Assembly: GCA_019117325.1 (NCBI GenBank)
Contig: DWZY01000206.1
Location: forward strand, 1-26,217
Direction: 5' to 3'
DNA: 26,217 bases
DNA from: Candidatus Brevibacterium intestinigallinarum
Lineage (GTDB): Bacteria; Actinomycetota; Actinomycetes; Actinomycetales; Brevibacteriaceae
The position numbers and the translations under genes are program-made. Shown piece after piece: positions 7,617 through 14,801 of the stretch. Within the stretch, counting starts at the first letter, position 1. Every line of letters begins with the position of its first letter. The notes beneath the pieces were generated by a model that worked only from the letters and a program-made list of their open reading frames with translations, did no database searches and was not told the origin of the DNA.

Positions 7617-8411
7617 ATGAGTCACAACACGGATGACACCGCGGACGAGCAGCCGCAGCAGCCGGTGGGCTCTGCGATGGAGGTCTCCCGGCAGGCGGCC
7701 GACCCGACCGAGGCGGCTCCCCGTGTGCTGACCGGCGGCCTGGATGACGAGAACAGCGTCCGGTACCGGGCGATGCGGTCCGTCTTCCGCGGCTCGATCA
7801 AGACCGCGCACCGTCCCACCGTCACCGGGATCACGAACGTTCCCAAGACGGGCCCGGTCATCATCGCGAGCAACCACCGCTCGTTCGCGGACTCCATCTA
7901 CCTGTCCGCCCTGGCCCCGCGCCGGGTGGCCTTCATGGCGAAGGCGGAGTACTTCGAGCGCCGCAACCCCATCAACACGATGGTGGGCGGCTTCATGTCC
8001 GCGGTGGGCGCGTTCCCCGTGGAGCGCGGGTCCGCGGCCGCGGCGGTCAAGGCGCTCGAGGTGGGCGAGGAGATCCTGCGCGCCGGCGGCGTGTTCGGCA
8101 TCTACCCCGAGGGCACCCGCAGCCGCGACGGCAAGATCGGCTCCGGCAAGACCGGTGCCGCTGAGCTGGCGATCCGCACCGGCGCGACCATCGTGCCGGT
8201 GGGCCTCGTGGGCACGGAGGACGTCATGCCCGTCGACGCCCGCTTCCCGCAGCCCAAGACCTTCTCCATCACCTTCGGCAAGGCCATCCCGGCCCCGCCG
8301 CGCGCGCATCCGGCCGGTCCGCAGCGCCGCGAGCTGACCGAGCAGATCATGTCGGCCATCCGCGCACTCGTCGCCGAGGCCGAGGACGAGCGGGCGCGCC
8401 GCCGCCGCTGA
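7617..8411 (+). CDS. 1-acyl-glycerol-3-phosphate acyltransferase family protein (PlsC-like)
   Basis: The 264-residue protein carries the two core acyltransferase motifs: HX4D in SNHRSFAD (H87, D92) and EGTRS (165-169) after GIYP. GAFPVERGS (131-139) is a third conserved block. The family transfers an acyl chain from acyl-CoA or acyl-ACP to lysophosphatidate at the inner membrane face. The first 45 residues are polar and acidic, without homology that I recognise, and the tail is basic (ARRRR). No strong membrane helix is visible, so attachment is probably peripheral. I chose the ATG at 7617, although GGAGG lies about 14 bases upstream, which is long. The in-frame ATG at 7536 would add 27 residues. 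Confidence 0.9.
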   Translation: MSHNTDDTADEQPQQPVGSAMEVSRQAADPTEAAPRVLTGGLDDENSVRYRAMRSVFRGSIKTAHRPTVTGITNVPKTGPVIIASNHRSFADSIYLSALAPRRVAFMAKAEYFERRNPINTMVGGFMSAVGAFPVERGSAAAAVKALEVGEEILRAGGVFGIYPEGTRSRDGKIGSGKTGAAELAIRTGATIVPVGLVGTEDVMPVDARFPQPKTFSITFGKAIPAPPRAHPAGPQRRELTEQIMSAIRALVAEAEDERARRRR

Positions 8412-8557
8412 CCGTCCGGTCCGGACCAGGACCCGCCCGGGTGGCCCGGCGCTGGCGCTGCCGGCCCGGTGCCGGCCGGTTCGACACCGGCTCCGCCCTA
8501 TGTCCGGAGTCACCACCGCGCTCGGAATGGTTCCCGCAGTTCGCCTGTTGTGCCTGG

Positions 8558-8577
8558 TGAGGGGCGACCGCCCCTCA
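8558..8577 (+). other. Perfect hairpin ahead of the SDR gene
   Basis: TGAGGGGC and GCCCCTCA form an eight-base-pair stem with a four-base loop, about 75 bases before the SDR ATG and 150 past the acyltransferase stop. There is no T-run. It may be a terminator for the upstream gene, an operator or a 5' leader structure. The rest of the 238-base gap shows only GC-rich sequence. Confidence 0.4.
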
Positions 8578-8649
8578 GAACCGGGCGAGCGACGCAGCCC
8601 CACGGGCCCCGTGCGCACGCCCATCGCTTCGGTAGGAGTGTGATCGCAC

Positions 8650-9432
8650 ATGGCACGATTCGACGGGAAGACAGTCATCATCACGGGCGCGGGCTCGGGC
8701 CTGGGACAGGCCACCGCCGTCCGCCTCGCACAGGAGGGCGCGAACCTCGTGCTCGTCGACATGAGCGAGGAGGGCCTCGCGCAGACGAAGCAGCAGGTGG
8801 CGGATGCTGGCGGGACCGGTGGTGTCGAGGTCGTCACCGCGAACGTGACGAAGTCCGCGGACGTCCAGAAGTACGTCGACGCGGCGGTGGAGGCCTTCGG
8901 CTCGATCGACGGGTTCTTCAACAACGCGGGCATCGAGGGGAAGCAGAACCTCACGGAGGACTTCGGGGACGAGGAGTTCGCCAAGGTCGTCGCGGTCAAC
9001 CTCACCGGTGTGTTCGCGGGCATGGCGGCAGTCCTCAAGCAGATGCGGAAGCAGGGCTCCGGCTCGATCGTCAACACCGCCTCCGTGGGCGGCATCCGCG
9101 GCGTGGGCAACCAGTCCGGCTACGCCGCCTCGAAGCACGGAGTCGTGGGCCTGACGCGCAACTCCGCACGCGAGTACGGCGAGCACGGCATCAGCATCAA
9201 CGCGATCGCCCCGGGCGCCATCATGACCGCGATGGTCGAGGGCTCGCTGCGTCAGCTGGGCGGCGACAACTGGGAGGAGGCGGGCCGCGAGTTCGTGTCC
9301 GTCAATCCCATGAAGCGCTTCGGCAAGCCGGAGGAGGTCGCCGCCCTCGTCGCGTTCCTGCTGTCGGACGACTCCGGGTTCATCAACGGCACCGTCATCC
9401 CGATCGACGGCGGCCAGCACGCGATGTACTGA
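8650..9432 (+). CDS. Short-chain dehydrogenase/reductase (classical SDR)
   Basis: The 260-residue protein has the full classical SDR signature. The nucleotide-binding TGAGSGLG spans 12-19, and an acidic residue (D37) at the end of the second strand suggests NAD(H). The structural NNAG is at 91-94 and the catalytic triad is S145, Y158 and K162. The C-terminus reads INGTVIPIDGG, as in FabG-like tetrameric SDRs. It oxidises or reduces an alcohol/ketone pair in the cytoplasm; the substrate is unknown. GGAG lies 11 bases before the ATG. The last 38 bases overlap, on the opposite strand, the end of the neighbouring MFS gene. Confidence 0.93.
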   Translation: MARFDGKTVIITGAGSGLGQATAVRLAQEGANLVLVDMSEEGLAQTKQQVADAGGTGGVEVVTANVTKSADVQKYVDAAVEAFGSIDGFFNNAGIEGKQNLTEDFGDEEFAKVVAVNLTGVFAGMAAVLKQMRKQGSGSIVNTASVGGIRGVGNQSGYAASKHGVVGLTRNSAREYGEHGISINAIAPGAIMTAMVEGSLRQLGGDNWEEAGREFVSVNPMKRFGKPEEVAALVAFLLSDDSGFINGTVIPIDGGQHAMY

Positions 9433-10765
9433 CCACCTCTCGCCGCGCGCCCTGGTCCACGGGGCGCGCGGCGCGCGCGGCCGGGATCGCCAGCACCATG
9501 ACGGCCAGCGGGATGAGGAGTGCCGCGCGCAGCCCCCAGTGCTCTCCGGCGAAGCCCAGGACCGGCGGTCCCGCGAGCAGCGCGAGGTAGCCGATCATGG
9601 ACGCGACGGCGATGCGCGAGGCAGCGCCGGGCCCGCTGGAGCCCGCGGCAGAGATCGCCACCGGGAAGCCCAGGGATGTGCCCAGGCCCCACAGCACGAC
9701 CGCGGCGATCGCGAGCGGAAGGTGCTCGACGAAGGAGACGAGCCCCAGTCCCAGGACGCCGAATCCCGCGCTCACCGCCAGCACCCGGGCGCGACCGAAC
9801 CGGGCGACCACCGGGTTGCCCAGGAATCTCCCCACCGTCATCGCGGCCGCGAACACCGCGAACATCGCCGATCCCGCCCGGGGGTCCAGGCCGTGGCCGT
9901 CGACCATGACGAGCGGCAGCCAGTCATTCGCGGTGCCCTCGGCCAGAGCCATCGCCAGCGTGATGAGCGCGATGAGAAGCAGGCGCGGACCCACGACGCT
10001 CCGGAGTCCGTGGCGGGCCGCGGTGGCATCCGTCCCGACCGCGGTCGGTGACGTCGCAGCGGGAGCGGAGGCGGCCACCCGTGCGGGCGGCGGCGGGCCG
10101 CCGTCCTCGGGACCTGCGGTGACGGCGGCCTCGGCGGCCTCGGCCGTGGTGACCGGGGCAGTGGGCCGGGTGCGGCCGGTGGCTGGCGGGAGTTCGCGGG
10201 CCGCGCGCAGGAGCGCGATCGCGATGAGCGCGCCGATGACCGGCAGGTGGACCAGCGGCATGATCCCGGAGCTCACCGCCACGATCCCCAGGCCGGAGCC
10301 CACGAGCGTGCCCAGGCTGTAGCTGCCGTGGACCAGGGAGAGGAATGGGCGGCCGGTGAGGGTCTCGACCTCGGCGCCCTCGACGTTCATGGCGACCTCG
10401 GCGCAGCCCATCCCCAGCCCGAACACGGCCAGGCCCGCCATGACGACGGCCGCGCTGCCCAGTGCGGTGCCGCAGGCGATGATGCCCAGGCTGGCGGCGA
10501 TCCCGGCGGTCCCGGACACGATGATGGGGCGGGCGCCCCAGCGGGCGACGAGGGCCCCGGAGGCGAGGATCCCGGCCATCGATCCCAGGGACACCCCGAA
10601 GAGGACGATGCCCATCTGCGCGGTCGTCGCGCCGATGAGGTCGCGGATCACCGGTGTCTCCGTCACCCACGAGGACATGCCCAGGCCGGACAGGAGGAAC
10701 GCTGAGGCGACGGCGAGCTTGAGACGACGGACGCCGGAGTGCGTGCCGGTGGCGCGGTCGGTCAT
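9395..10765 (-). CDS. MFS transporter (YbjJ-like), divergent from a TetR gene
   Basis: The 456-residue protein has about twelve membrane helices in two halves, joined by a long Ala/Pro/Thr-rich cytoplasmic loop at about residues 205-260. The stretch CAEVAMNVEGAEVE and the following HGSYSLGTL resemble the YbjJ/FucP-like branch. AGRPxx-type loops are replaced by RWGARP after helix 2. The ATG at 10765 has AGGAGG six bases upstream. A TetR-family regulator is divergent across a 138-base region with two operators, the usual arrangement for an inducible exporter. From memory, E. coli ybjJ also sits beside a TetR-family gene (ybjK/rcdA). The C-terminal tail overlaps the SDR gene antisense by 38 bases. 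Confidence 0.91.
   Translation of the reverse strand: MTDRATGTHSGVRRLKLAVASAFLLSGLGMSSWVTETPVIRDLIGATTAQMGIVLFGVSLGSMAGILASGALVARWGARPIIVSGTAGIAASLGIIACGTALGSAAVVMAGLAVFGLGMGCAEVAMNVEGAEVETLTGRPFLSLVHGSYSLGTLVGSGLGIVAVSSGIMPLVHLPVIGALIAIALLRAARELPPATGRTRPTAPVTTAEAAEAAVTAGPEDGGPPPPARVAASAPAATSPTAVGTDATAARHGLRSVVGPRLLLIALITLAMALAEGTANDWLPLVMVDGHGLDPRAGSAMFAVFAAAMTVGRFLGNPVVARFGRARVLAVSAGFGVLGLGLVSFVEHLPLAIAAVVLWGLGTSLGFPVAISAAGSSGPGAASRIAVASMIGYLALLAGPPVLGFAGEHWGLRAALLIPLAVMVLAIPAARAARPVDQGARREVVSTSRAGRRRSG
9441..9473. terminator. 12-bp stem just after the SDR stop, inside the MFS 3' end
   Basis: CGCCGCGCGCCC (9441-9452) pairs perfectly with 9462-9473 around a nine-base loop, nine bases past the SDR stop. 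It could end SDR transcription without a U-tract, as is common in actinobacteria. It also encodes part of the Arg/Ala-rich tail of the opposing MFS gene. Confidence 0.5.
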
Positions 10766-10819
10766 GGGGAGCCTCCTGTCGGGTGATCGGGCGGCAGACG
10801 GGGGAGTGCGGCCGGAATG

Positions 10820-10864
10820 TGTACATATGTACAGATCTCGATGAGAAGTGTACAGATGTACACT
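10820..10864. promoter_or_regulatory. Two TetR-type operators embedded in overlapping divergent promoters
   Basis: Operator 1 is the perfect palindrome TGTACATATGTACA (10820-10833). Operator 2 is TGTACA-GA-TGTACA (10849-10862), extendable to 9-base arms less the centre (10847-10864). Their centres are 29 bases apart. On the plus strand, TGTACA (10828-10833) and TACAGA (10851-10856) form a 17-base-spaced -35/-10 pair for the regulator. On the minus strand, TGTACA (10849-10854) and TACATA (10826-10831) do the same for the MFS gene. Each operator would therefore cover one element of each promoter. Confidence 0.8.
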
Positions 10865-10903
10865 GCGGGACGACAGGCGCAGTCGGACCGGAGGGGTGTG
10901 AGC

Positions 10904-11485
10904 ATGGCGACACGCGACGAGCCGTCCGCCGTCATGAGCGATGCCGAGTGGGAGCAGGAGGCTCCGCGCAGGCGGCTCATCATCGACACCGCTCTGGACG
11001 TCATCGCGGACCGCGGGGTCGACCGGACGACGCACCGGGCCGTCGCCGAGGCCGCGGGGATCCCCCTGGGGTCAATGACCTACCACTTCGACAGCCTTGA
11101 TGACGTCATCGTCTGCGCGTTCCGCAGGCTGGCGGGAGTCCTTGCCGCGCGCTATCGCGGCGCGGTTGCGGAGGCGGAGTCGCGGGAGGCGGCGTGCGCG
11201 GCAGTCGCGGACCTCATCTGCGGTGACGCGTACGCGGATGAGCGGGAGATGGTCGTGCTCCTCGAGCTCTACGCCTACGCGAACCACAGTGCGGGGGCGG
11301 AGCGGGTGCGCCGCGAGTGGATGGCCGTGAGCTGGGGCAGCCTCGCCGTCCACTTCGACGAGGACGCGCAGAGGGTGCTCGACGCGCTCATCGAGAGGTG
11401 GACGATCCACCGGCTCTTCGCGCACCGGGCGCCGGACCGTGGAGTGGTGCTGCGCGCGGTCCGTGCGATCGCGGATGGTGCGTGA
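10904..11485 (+). CDS. TetR-family transcriptional regulator of the adjacent MFS gene
   Basis: The 193-residue protein has a TetR N-terminal DNA-binding domain: RRRLIIDTALDVIADRG (22-38), then THRAVAEAAGIPLGSMTYHF (43-62), whose recognition helix is followed by the usual YHF. The C-terminal 120 residues form the ligand and dimer domain and are poorly conserved. The ATG at 10904 has GGAGG at nine bases; the GTG at 10898 is too close to that site. The gene is divergent from the MFS transporter, with two palindromic sites between them. It therefore very likely represses both genes until a ligand, perhaps the transported compound, binds. Confidence 0.92.
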   Translation: MATRDEPSAVMSDAEWEQEAPRRRLIIDTALDVIADRGVDRTTHRAVAEAAGIPLGSMTYHFDSLDDVIVCAFRRLAGVLAARYRGAVAEAESREAACAAVADLICGDAYADEREMVVLLELYAYANHSAGAERVRREWMAVSWGSLAVHFDEDAQRVLDALIERWTIHRLFAHRAPDRGVVLRAVRAIADGA

Positions 11486-11657
11486 GGCGGTGGCCTCGAG
11501 GCTGGGGTTCTGACTCACAATCGGGTGGCGAGCGCACCGTCGACCGGCATGTGATGTGGCACACATTCAGTGCCGATGTCAGACTGTCTGCAGGTGCTCC
11601 GCGCGCCCGGGCCGACCCGGTTCGTGGACCGCGTTGCGGGCGGCGGGGGGAGCGACA

Positions 11658-12653
11658 ATGGCGTTGCGCAGGATGGCAAGAGCAGTGGGTGTGGTGGCGG
11701 TCGCGGCGCTGGGCGTGAGTGCGTGCGGGGCGACAGAAGCGGAGCCCGGTGAGGGCCCCTCGGCAGGGGCGGCCAGCGGAGACACGGACTGGAGTGACTG
11801 CGCGCCCGGTGAGGAATCTGCGGAGGTGGATCTGGCCTCGGAGGAGGACAAGGAGATCACGATCGGAGCCTTCAACGGCTGGGATGAGTCGTATGCTGCC
11901 GCCTACATCACGAAGTACGCGCTCGAGCAGGATGGCTTCACCGTCGCCGTCGAGTCCTTCGACGCCGGTCCCGCCTTCACGGCGGTGTCCCAGGGCGACA
12001 TCGACTTCATCATGGATGGCTGGCTGCCCGTCACTCACGAGGACTACATCCAGCAGTTCGGCGACGACATGGAGGCGCAGGGCTGCTGGTACATCGATGC
12101 GAAGAACACCATCGCGGTGAACGAGGACTCACCCGCCCAGTCGATGGCTGATCTCGCGGACATGGCCGACGAGTACGGCAGCACGATCTACGGCATCGAG
12201 GCCGGTGCCGGACTCACCCGGATGACGCAGGACAACATGATCCCCACCTATGGGCTGGAGGACTGGGACTTCAAGATCTCCTCGACCCCGGCGATGCTGG
12301 CACAGCTGGCATCCTCGACGGACGCGGGCGAGAACATCGTCGTGACGCTGTGGCGCCCGCACTGGGCGTACGACGCATTCCCCGTGCGCGACCTGGAGGA
12401 CCCAGAGGGGGCGATGGGTGCGGGCGAGGTCGTCTACAACTTCTCCTACGCCGGCTTCACGGAAGATCATCCGCAGGTCTCGCAGCTGCTGAAGAACCTC
12501 GTCATCTCCGACGAGGACCTGGCGAGCATGGAGAACATCATGTTCTCCGATGACCACTACGGCGGGGAGGATCTGGACGGTGCCGTCGCAGAGTGGGTCG
12601 AGGAGAACGACAGCTTCGTCAGCGACTGGAAGGCTGGCGCGCTGGCGGGCTGA
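11658..12653 (+). CDS. Glycine-betaine/quaternary-amine ABC importer binding lipoprotein (OpuAC/ProX-like), orphan
   Basis: The 331-residue precursor starts LRRMAR, has a hydrophobic stretch and a VSAC lipobox (C23), so it should be an anchored extracellular lipoprotein. The mature part matches the OpuAC family. Tryptophans at W75 (NGWDESY), W122 (DGWLPVTH) and W232/W236 (LWRPHW) are placed like the aromatic cage that holds trimethylammonium groups. C48 and C143 may form a disulfide. The ATG at 11658 has GGAG about seven bases upstream. No betaine ATPase or permease gene is nearby, so the protein is an orphan or works with a distant transporter. The CoA-transferase gene begins 114 bases downstream on the same strand. 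Confidence 0.91.
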   Translation: MALRRMARAVGVVAVAALGVSACGATEAEPGEGPSAGAASGDTDWSDCAPGEESAEVDLASEEDKEITIGAFNGWDESYAAAYITKYALEQDGFTVAVESFDAGPAFTAVSQGDIDFIMDGWLPVTHEDYIQQFGDDMEAQGCWYIDAKNTIAVNEDSPAQSMADLADMADEYGSTIYGIEAGAGLTRMTQDNMIPTYGLEDWDFKISSTPAMLAQLASSTDAGENIVVTLWRPHWAYDAFPVRDLEDPEGAMGAGEVVYNFSYAGFTEDHPQVSQLLKNLVISDEDLASMENIMFSDDHYGGEDLDGAVAEWVEENDSFVSDWKAGALAG

Positions 12654-12732
12654 TACTCCTGCGTGACGATCTGTGACACTCTATGACGTGACGTGTCGCA
12701 ATGCGTCCCCCTCCGAGGGCGCGGACCCGAAA

Positions 12733-12749
12733 CTGAGATGTTCTCTCAG
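12733..12749 (+). promoter_or_regulatory. Inverted repeat before the CoA-transferase operon
   Basis: CTGAGA-N5-TCTCAG (12733-12749) lies 18 bases before the CoA-transferase ATG at 12768. The upstream sequence also holds four TGAC-type repeats between 12664 and 12693. A regulator site or short leader hairpin is possible. I see no convincing -35/-10 pair. Confidence 0.35.
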
Positions 12750-12767
12750 CCGTCGGAAGGTCCATGC

Positions 12768-13985
12768 ATGTCCTCGAGCAGTAATCGCCCGCCCCTCGAA
12801 GGGGTCACCGTCGTCGAGATCGGGGTCTTCATGGCGGGCCCGTTCGCCACGCTGCAGCTGGCGGACCTGGGCGCCCGCGTCATCAAGGTCGAGACGCCCG
12901 GCAGCGGCGACCAGACCCGCACCGTCGGCCCCTTCATCGAGGGCGAGTCGAGCGCCTTCATGCGTCTCAACCGGAACAAGGAGTCCGTCGAGATCGACCT
13001 GAAGTCCGCGGAGGGCGCCGCCCGGCTGCGCGCGCTCCTGGCGCAGGCGGATGTGCTCGTGGAGAACCTGCGCCCCGGCGCGCTCGCCCGCATGGGCTTC
13101 GGCTACGACGACCTCAAGGACGAGTTCCCCGGCCTCGTGTACGCCTCTGCGTCCGGCTGGGGGCAGGACGGGCCGCTCGCCGCGAACGCGGGCCTCGACA
13201 TCATGGCGCAGGCCAGGTCCGGACTCATGAGCATCACGGGCTTCCCGGACGGCGAGCCCGTCAAGCTGGGCGTACCCGTCGCAGACCTCAGCTGCGCCCT
13301 CTACGTGACGATCGCGGTGCTCGCGGCACTGCGCGAGCGCGACCGGTCCGGCCTGGGCCAGGCGATCGACGTGTCGCTCTTCGAGTCCGCGGTGTCGCTG
13401 GCCGTGTGGGAGGCCGGCTCCTATTACGCGACCGGTCAGGTCGCGAAGCCGCAGGGCTCCGCACACCAGGCGTCCGCCCCGTACCAGGCCGTGGCGACGT
13501 CCGACGGCTACGTGACGATCGGTGCGAACACGCAGCGCAACTGGGCGCGCTTCTGCGTGGCGCTGGGCCTCGACGAGCTGGTCGAGGACGAGCGCTTCCT
13601 CACCCCCACCCAGCGCATGGAGAACCGCGGCGCGCTCATCGCCCGCATCGAGGACGACTTCCGCGGCCGGACGGTCGCCGAGGTCGTCGCCCTCCTGGAT
13701 GAGGCCGGCGTTCCGGCCGCGCCCATCAACACGTTCCCGCAGGTCTTCGCGGACGAGCACCTGCACGCGCGCGACTTCTTCTGGAGCGCCCCGCACCCCA
13801 CCGCGGGTGCGGTCGAGCAGCTGGGCAGCCCCATGCGCCTGTCCCGCACCCCTGTGGTCCGCGGTGCCGCGGGCCCCGTCCTGGGCGCGGACACGGATGC
13901 CGTGCTGGGTGGCCTGGGGGCCTCGGCGGCGGCCGGTGCAGGCGCTGGCAGCACCGGTGCGGATCGTGCGGAGGGGGACCAGTGA
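12768..13985 (+). CDS. Class III (CaiB/Frc-like) CoA-transferase
   Basis: The 405-residue protein begins with VTVVEIGVFMAGPFATLQLADLGARVIKVE-type sequence (13-42), the family N-terminus. It carries the catalytic aspartate in GVPVADLSCALY (D173) and the following DRSGLGQAIDVSLFES block. Family members move CoA between carboxylic acids through an aspartyl-CoA intermediate; known examples act on carnitine, oxalate, succinate and aromatic acids. The last 20 or so residues are Ala/Gly-rich and probably disordered. The ATG at 12768 has GGAAGG about seven bases upstream. Its stop overlaps the next gene's GTG by four bases, so the two are translationally coupled. The substrate may be the compound brought in by the transporter encoded downstream. 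Confidence 0.93.
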   Translation: MSSSSNRPPLEGVTVVEIGVFMAGPFATLQLADLGARVIKVETPGSGDQTRTVGPFIEGESSAFMRLNRNKESVEIDLKSAEGAARLRALLAQADVLVENLRPGALARMGFGYDDLKDEFPGLVYASASGWGQDGPLAANAGLDIMAQARSGLMSITGFPDGEPVKLGVPVADLSCALYVTIAVLAALRERDRSGLGQAIDVSLFESAVSLAVWEAGSYYATGQVAKPQGSAHQASAPYQAVATSDGYVTIGANTQRNWARFCVALGLDELVEDERFLTPTQRMENRGALIARIEDDFRGRTVAEVVALLDEAGVPAAPINTFPQVFADEHLHARDFFWSAPHPTAGAVEQLGSPMRLSRTPVVRGAAGPVLGADTDAVLGGLGASAAAGAGAGSTGADRAEGDQ

Positions 13986-14761
13986 TCGAGGAGCTGGCCG
14001 GCGGCGATCTGCTCGTCGAGCAGCGCGAGAGCGCGCTGCACGTGACGTTCAACCGCCCGCGGGCGCGCAACGCGATGACGAACGCGATGTACGACGCGCT
14101 CGTGACCGTGTGCGAGCGAGCGGATGCGGACGAGACCGTCCGCAGCGTCGTGCTGCGCGGCGCGGGGGACCGGGCGTTCGTCGCGGGGACGGACATCACG
14201 CAGTTCCGCGGCTTCACCGGTGAGGACGGGATCGCCTACGAGGAGCGGATCGCGGGGGTCCTCGACCGCCTGCGCGCCGTCGAGGTGCCCGTCATCGCCG
14301 TCATCGACGGGCACTGCGTGGGCGGCGGCCTGGGCATCGCGACGTGCGCGGACCTGCGCCTCGTGACGTCGCAGGCATCCTTCGGGATGCCGATCGCCCG
14401 CACACTGGGCAACACGCTGGCGGCCGGGACCCTGCGGCGCCTCGTCGGGCTGCTGGGCGAGTCCTGGGTGGTGCGGCTCGTGCTGGCTGGCGAGCGGATC
14501 TCCGCTCAGCAGGCAGATGCCTCCGGGTTCGCGCGTCTGGTCGAGACCGACATCGACGAGGCGGCGGCTGAGCTGACCCGCACGATCGCCGCATCCGCCC
14601 CGCTCACACTGTGGTCGATCAAGGAGCTCCTGCGCCGCGGTGCGGGATCGCAGGACGTCGACGATGCCGACGTCATCACCCGCATCTACGGCAGCGACGA
14701 CTTCGCCGGAGCCGTCGACGCCTTCCTTACGAAGACTTCTTGGGACTGGCAGGGTCGCTGA
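13982..14761 (+). CDS. Crotonase-family (enoyl-CoA hydratase/isomerase-like) protein lacking canonical glutamates
   Basis: The 259-residue protein has the crotonase core. Oxyanion-hole elements are AGTDI (68-72) and CVGGGLGIA (112-120), followed by the C-terminal helical region. In rat mitochondrial crotonase the two acid/base glutamates lie in GGGCELA and QPEILLG. Here the matching residues appear to be G118 and I138 (MPIARTLGN). Simple water addition is therefore doubtful, and another crotonase-type reaction such as isomerisation, decarboxylation or thioester hydrolysis is possible. The gene starts with GTG, overlaps the CoA-transferase stop by four bases, has GGAGG upstream, and lies 40 bases before the binding-protein gene. 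Confidence 0.9.
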   Translation: MIEELAGGDLLVEQRESALHVTFNRPRARNAMTNAMYDALVTVCERADADETVRSVVLRGAGDRAFVAGTDITQFRGFTGEDGIAYEERIAGVLDRLRAVEVPVIAVIDGHCVGGGLGIATCADLRLVTSQASFGMPIARTLGNTLAAGTLRRLVGLLGESWVVRLVLAGERISAQQADASGFARLVETDIDEAAAELTRTIAASAPLTLWSIKELLRRGAGSQDVDDADVITRIYGSDDFAGAVDAFLTKTSWDWQGR

Positions 14762-14801
14762 CCCCCGTCCCCTCTCACGATCATGAAAGGAGCTCACGAC
14801 T

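Noticed and set aside
11554..11566. ATGTG-N3-CACAT inverted repeat before the betaine-type binding protein
   Set aside because: Five-base arms only and no clear promoter nearby, so I do not list it as a site.
12664..12700. Repeated TGACG words and an imperfect TGTGACA/TGTCGCA inverted repeat
   Set aside because: Short and imperfect, with uneven spacing (11, 9, 5 bases). Too weak to call an operator.
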